A DNA stretch of 46,607 nucleotides from a bacterium (GTDB taxonomy: Bacteria; Pseudomonadota; Alphaproteobacteria; Sphingomonadales; Sphingomonadaceae): assembly GCA_030824575.1 (NCBI GenBank), contig JAVBXL010000187.1, positions 1 to 46,607 on the forward strand, written 5' to 3'. Below, piece after piece: positions 44,077 through 46,607 of this stretch (positions within the stretch are counted from its first letter, which is position 1; each line of letters begins with the position of its first letter). The notes beneath the pieces are model-generated. The model was not told the DNA's origin. It saw only the letters and a program-made list of their open reading frames with translations, and did no database searches. The translations under genes were made by a program, and so were the position numbers.

Positions 44077-44663
44077 GTGGCGGCAATCATGATTGCCACC
44101 GCGTTCGGCTGCGTCGCGTTTTTGTGCGTCATTAGCTGGCCGTTTTTCGACGACTATCGAACCGCGGTGAAAATCCAGAGCGCGGGTGCTGCCGCCTTCG
44201 CGCTCTATTTTTTGATGCTCGGCTCACCCACTGCGGCGATAGCGTGCCTCATTTCATGTTCGCAGCTCGCATTTCCGCGTCAGTGCGTGATCGCTATGTG
44301 GTGACGAGGCTTTACGGCGCTAGTCTGATTTTGATGGCTTTTCTGTCGGTTGTGACCTGGCACGGTCTCCCCTCAGCTCTGGCGTTCACGGGCAGTTCGT
44401 TGGGCAGCTTCGCACGGCTCCAAACCTCGACTACGCGGATGAAAGGCCTTTTTCTCGTAGGGGCCCCATTCTGGCTCGTCCACAATATGATGGTCGGAGC
44501 TTTGTTCGCCTTGGGCACTGATTTGGTATCCTTGGTCTCGAACCTCGCGAACCTGATGAAGTTCGTTGTCCGGAATCGAAATCCTTTGTTGTCGATCTCT
44601 GTTTGGAATACGCTGATCAGCACATCCATCCCGGCACCAACGCGTTTGAAGCGGACCGGATGA
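44077..44663 (+). pseudogene. YgjV-like inner-membrane protein gene with a frameshift
   Basis: The first frame (GTG 44077, or ATG 44089) encodes helices of a YgjV-family protein (WPFFDDYRTAVKIQSAGAAA, LMLGSPTAAIACLISCSQLA). The second frame takes over at about 44268-44280 (SASVRDRYVVTRLYGASL, WHGLPSALAFTGSSLG, WLVHNMMVGALFA) and ends at 44663. Together they give one continuous family-like protein, so a single-base loss near 44271 is the simplest explanation. The function of the family is unclear to me. A sequencing error would also explain it. Confidence 0.6.
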
Positions 44664-44689
44664 CAGAGTTTCGCGCGACGATGGAATGA

Positions 44690-45454
44690 GGGTGGCTCCT
44701 TCCGGAAGTGAGCAAAACAGCGGATGGCGCCGCGCCGCAATTCGCGATTTCAACGAGGACGCCGAAGGCGTTCCGGATGTTGTTGATCGGGATCGATCCC
44801 GGGACCGGTCGCGCTACGCGTAGCCCCTGGCCGCCGCCTGACTTGGCTGGGGCCATGCCTAGATGCCATCAGTTCCGGTCGAGGTCGAAATGAAATTGTC
44901 AGCAGAGTGGGGCCTTTGCCAGGTCTGGTGGATTCCGGAAAGGCCGCCACAGTCTTTCGCTCCCGTTGATGATGGCGGGGCTTAGGGGTGCGGCAGGGAG
45001 CACTGGAGTAGGCTGGAAAGGCGCTTTCTCCGGAGCTGCAGGCACCGCCTGCTCCGCCTGCCCGGGTGGCATCTGTTGCGACCGAAATGGCAGCCCGCAA
45101 GGAATTGCTCGTGAGATACGAGGGAGATAGCGAAGCGTAAATTCGTCGGACGAACCTTCGACGACCTTCTTCTATCGCCAACGTAGCCGTTTTGCGCGGC
45201 CAGCTGGACGTAAAGCGCTTGTCCTCAGGGGTTAAGGCCTGGTTCCAGACTACGTTTCATAAACACGAAAGTCGTGCCCTGGATCGTTACGTACGAGTAA
45301 GCCCGGCCTTCAGACACCTTGCCCGAAAAACTTCGGCTGCGAACACTACGTATACCGAGCTTGGACCCGGGACCATAGTCCTGTGGGCGAAGAAACAAAA
45401 TCTTCCCCTCGAGAAATCGAGCAGCAGTTCTCAACGCTCACTCAAGGAGTCAAG
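44690..45454. other. Gene-poor stretch with a possible coding relic
   Basis: About 765 bases hold no gene I can support. Between 45013 and 45140 a plus-strand frame (GKALSPELQAPPAPPARVAS, then ATEMAARKELLVRYEGDSEA and TAA) has coding-like composition but is preceded by stops and has no credible start, so it may be a relic. Lower-GC sequence from 45180 to 45440 precedes the exported-protein gene. No tRNA or mobile-element end was seen. Confidence 0.35.
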
Positions 45455-45814
45455 ATGATGATGAAGAAGTCCATCATGGTGGCGCTGGCCGGAATCTCGA
45501 TGCTCGGCGCCTCTCCGCTATTCGCGCAAGGTATCGGCCACACCTGGTTCATGCGCGGTTCGATCGTCGACACGGGCAGCAACGGCACGGTCGTCTGCAT
45601 CGGAAAGGCCGATGGCGCCGAGGTCGGCCAGAAGCTCGAGGTCTATCGCGTCGTGACCCATCCGGGTCCGTCCAAAGGCGTGGCGCCGACTTATCACCGC
45701 CAGCTCATCGGCCATGTGACGATCGATCATATCTTCGATGATCACTTCGCGCACGTGTCCGTCGCCGACGGTACGCCTGCCAAGCACGACATCGTCGAGC
45801 TTCGCAAGAACTGA
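45455..45814 (+). CDS. Exported protein of unknown function
   Basis: A 119-residue protein with a clear signal peptide (SIMVALAGISMLGASPLFAQ). The mature part (about 98 residues) contains GSIVDTGSNGTVVCIGKADG, then EVGQKLEVYRV and RQLIGHVTIDHIFDDHFAHV, a beta-rich pattern resembling the small barrel domains that report 'ID...G' repeats in envelope proteins. His residues cluster near the end. AAGGAG eight bases upstream supports ATG 45455. I do not recognise a named family. Confidence 0.75.
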   Translation: MMMKKSIMVALAGISMLGASPLFAQGIGHTWFMRGSIVDTGSNGTVVCIGKADGAEVGQKLEVYRVVTHPGPSKGVAPTYHRQLIGHVTIDHIFDDHFAHVSVADGTPAKHDIVELRKN

Positions 45815-45952
45815 CGAGCCGGTGGCCCGCCGGCACAAGCTGCCCGGATGCGAGACGTCGGGGCAGCGGGCTGCCGGCGGCAACGGACCGTTCGGGGTCA
45901 AAGCGAACCGCTTGACCCTGGACACAACCGGCATGATGATCGAGCGGATGAC

Positions 45953-46432
45953 ATGGGCAATTTCAAGATCGGCGAACTGGCCGCCGCTGCGGGCGTGGGC
46001 CGCGACACGATCCGCTATTATGAGCGGATGGGTTTGCTGCGCGAACCCGCGCGCACGGCAGCGGGCTACAGGCTCTACGACGCGACCGACCTCGAGCGCG
46101 TCAATTTCATCCGCTCGGCGCAGGAGCTTGGTTTCACACTCGAACAGGCCCGGCAGCTGCTGGCGCTCAGGGCGTCGGACACCGCGCATGCCCAGGCCGT
46201 GCTCGATATCACGCTTGCCAAGATCGCGGACGCCGAAGCCCGGCTCGAGCGCCTGTCGGATATCCGCGACATGCTGCGGATGCTCGCCGACGAATGCCCG
46301 GGCGAAGTGCCCGTCTCCGATTGCCCGATCCTCGCCTTCCTGACGGCGCGGCGGAAAGACCAACAGCATAACAAGAAACATCAGGCAGCGCAGGACGAAC
46401 GATCATCACTAGCGAAAGGGCTTTTGTCATGA
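45953..46432 (+). CDS. MerR family metal-type regulator (ZntR/CueR-like)
   Basis: A 159-residue MerR-family protein: FKIGELAAAAGVGRDTIRYY at the N-terminus, a dimer helix, then C115 and C124 (ECPGEVPVSDC). That C-x8-C spacing equals ZntR C115/C124, but the ZntR C79 position is His (H79) and C114 is Glu, so the metal specificity is uncertain. The C-terminal tail of about 25 polar residues is longer than usual. A TTGACC at 45912-45917 upstream is a possible -35. Its stop overlaps the next ATG, coupling it to a lipoprotein gene. Confidence 0.85.
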   Translation: MGNFKIGELAAAAGVGRDTIRYYERMGLLREPARTAAGYRLYDATDLERVNFIRSAQELGFTLEQARQLLALRASDTAHAQAVLDITLAKIADAEARLERLSDIRDMLRMLADECPGEVPVSDCPILAFLTARRKDQQHNKKHQAAQDERSSLAKGLLS

Positions 46433-46607
46433 AGAAAATGCGTTTGATCGCCGTCCTCACGCCGGCGCTGCTTCTAGGCGCCTGTGTAACCACGCGGCCG
46501 ACCTCGGCGCAGGTCGAGAGTTGCCGGGCGATGGAGGGCAATATGGGTCTCCAGACGCCGCATGATCATGGCGAGATGAAGGGGCAGGGGCGCAACCCGA
46601 TGAACCT
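46429..46607 (+). CDS. Lipoprotein, N-terminal part only (runs off the window)
   Basis: The ATG overlaps the MerR stop (ATGA at 46429-46432). The visible 59 residues start with a lipoprotein signal (LIAVLTPALLLGACVTTRP, lipid Cys C20) and continue with Met/His-containing sequence (CRAMEGNMGLQTPHDHGEMK). The composition suggests periplasmic metal binding. The rest lies outside the window, so no family can be given. Confidence 0.75.
   Translation, partial: MKKMRLIAVLTPALLLGACVTTRPTSAQVESCRAMEGNMGLQTPHDHGEMKGQGRNPMN

Noticed and set aside
44690..45180. Minus-strand 143-codon frame (44750-45181) and short plus-strand frames as genes
   Set aside because: Low-complexity Arg/Ser/Pro composition, no ribosome site and no motif; treated as non-coding or relic sequence.
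45905..45935. Possible MerR dyad upstream of the regulator at 45953
   Set aside because: A TTGACC is present but no convincing palindrome follows it at the usual place, so only a possible -35 is noted.

Overview
The window looks like a heavy-metal resistance island from an alphaproteobacterium, most likely a sphingomonad (Sphingomonas, Sphingobium, Sphingopyxis or a relative). The inference rests on high-GC coding sequence, dense ATGA/TGATG-overlapped operons, and protein types common in that family: an arsR-arsC-arsC-acr3-arsN2-arsH operon, dmeRF, a YHS-domain copper ATPase ending in a coupled cueR, and copAB with Met-rich segments. I saw no replication, conjugation, rRNA or tRNA genes, so plasmid and chromosomal island cannot be separated from this sequence alone.

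Layout from left to right. 1-2.7 kb: end of an unknown gene, a TIR-like nucleotide-binding protein and a tyrosine recombinase, an accessory or island edge. 2.8-3.9 kb: a minimal mercury module (GDCC-type Cys protein, merT, divergent merR and its operator) with no merP or merA. 3.9-7.5 kb: an arsenic operon read leftwards. 7.5-9.0 kb: dmeR-dmeF (Ni/Co-type repressor and CDF exporter) and a DUF1289 gene. 9.0-9.6 kb: a recombination scar, with a second merR between fragments of a cueR and an arsH. 9.6-15.8 kb: czcCBA and a small His-rich exported protein. 15.8-20.8 kb: a MerR (CadR/PbrR-like) regulon with three matching operators, driving two short CDF transporters, a methyltransferase, a MAPEG-like membrane protein and a cytochrome c-FTR1 permease (PbrT-like). 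21-25.9 kb: two small exported proteins, a decayed DUF1289 gene, cueR, copper P-type ATPase copA and a thioredoxin-reductase-like flavoprotein. 26-27.8 kb: an orphan fliQ and a nuclease-like protein. 27.8-37.2 kb: a large copper block (copD, copC, cytochrome c, a cnrYXH-like ECF sigma system, multicopper oxidase copA, copB, PepSY protein, two DUF305 proteins, a DUF411 protein, a small Cys/Met-rich exported protein). 37.2-44 kb: a nonsense-disrupted small gene and cusCBAF. 44-46.6 kb: a frameshifted YgjV-like gene, a gene-poor stretch, an exported protein, another MerR regulator and the start of a lipoprotein.

The genes give layered defence: cytoplasmic detoxification (arsenate reduction, ArsN2, ArsH), inner-membrane efflux (Acr3, DmeF, CopA ATPase, short CDFs), trans-envelope efflux (CzcCBA, CusCBA) and periplasmic copper handling (CopA oxidase, CopC/D, CusF, DUF305, DUF411). 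At least five one-component metal sensors (MerR x2, CadR/PbrR-like, CueR, ArsR), an RcnR/DmeR repressor and a trans-membrane ECF system control them.

Most notable: (i) modules duplicated within the island and decayed in complementary ways (DUF1289-cueR; merR-arsH); (ii) a duplicated two-gene cassette of undescribed small exported proteins, at 21.0-21.8 kb and 36.8-37.6 kb, the second broken by an apparent Gln-to-stop change; (iii) a three-operator MerR regulon that combines CTD-less CDF transporters with a PbrT-like permease; and (iv) a CnrX sensor with the complete Ni/Co ligand set placed among copper genes. All calls come from reading the sequence; no database search or structure prediction was run.
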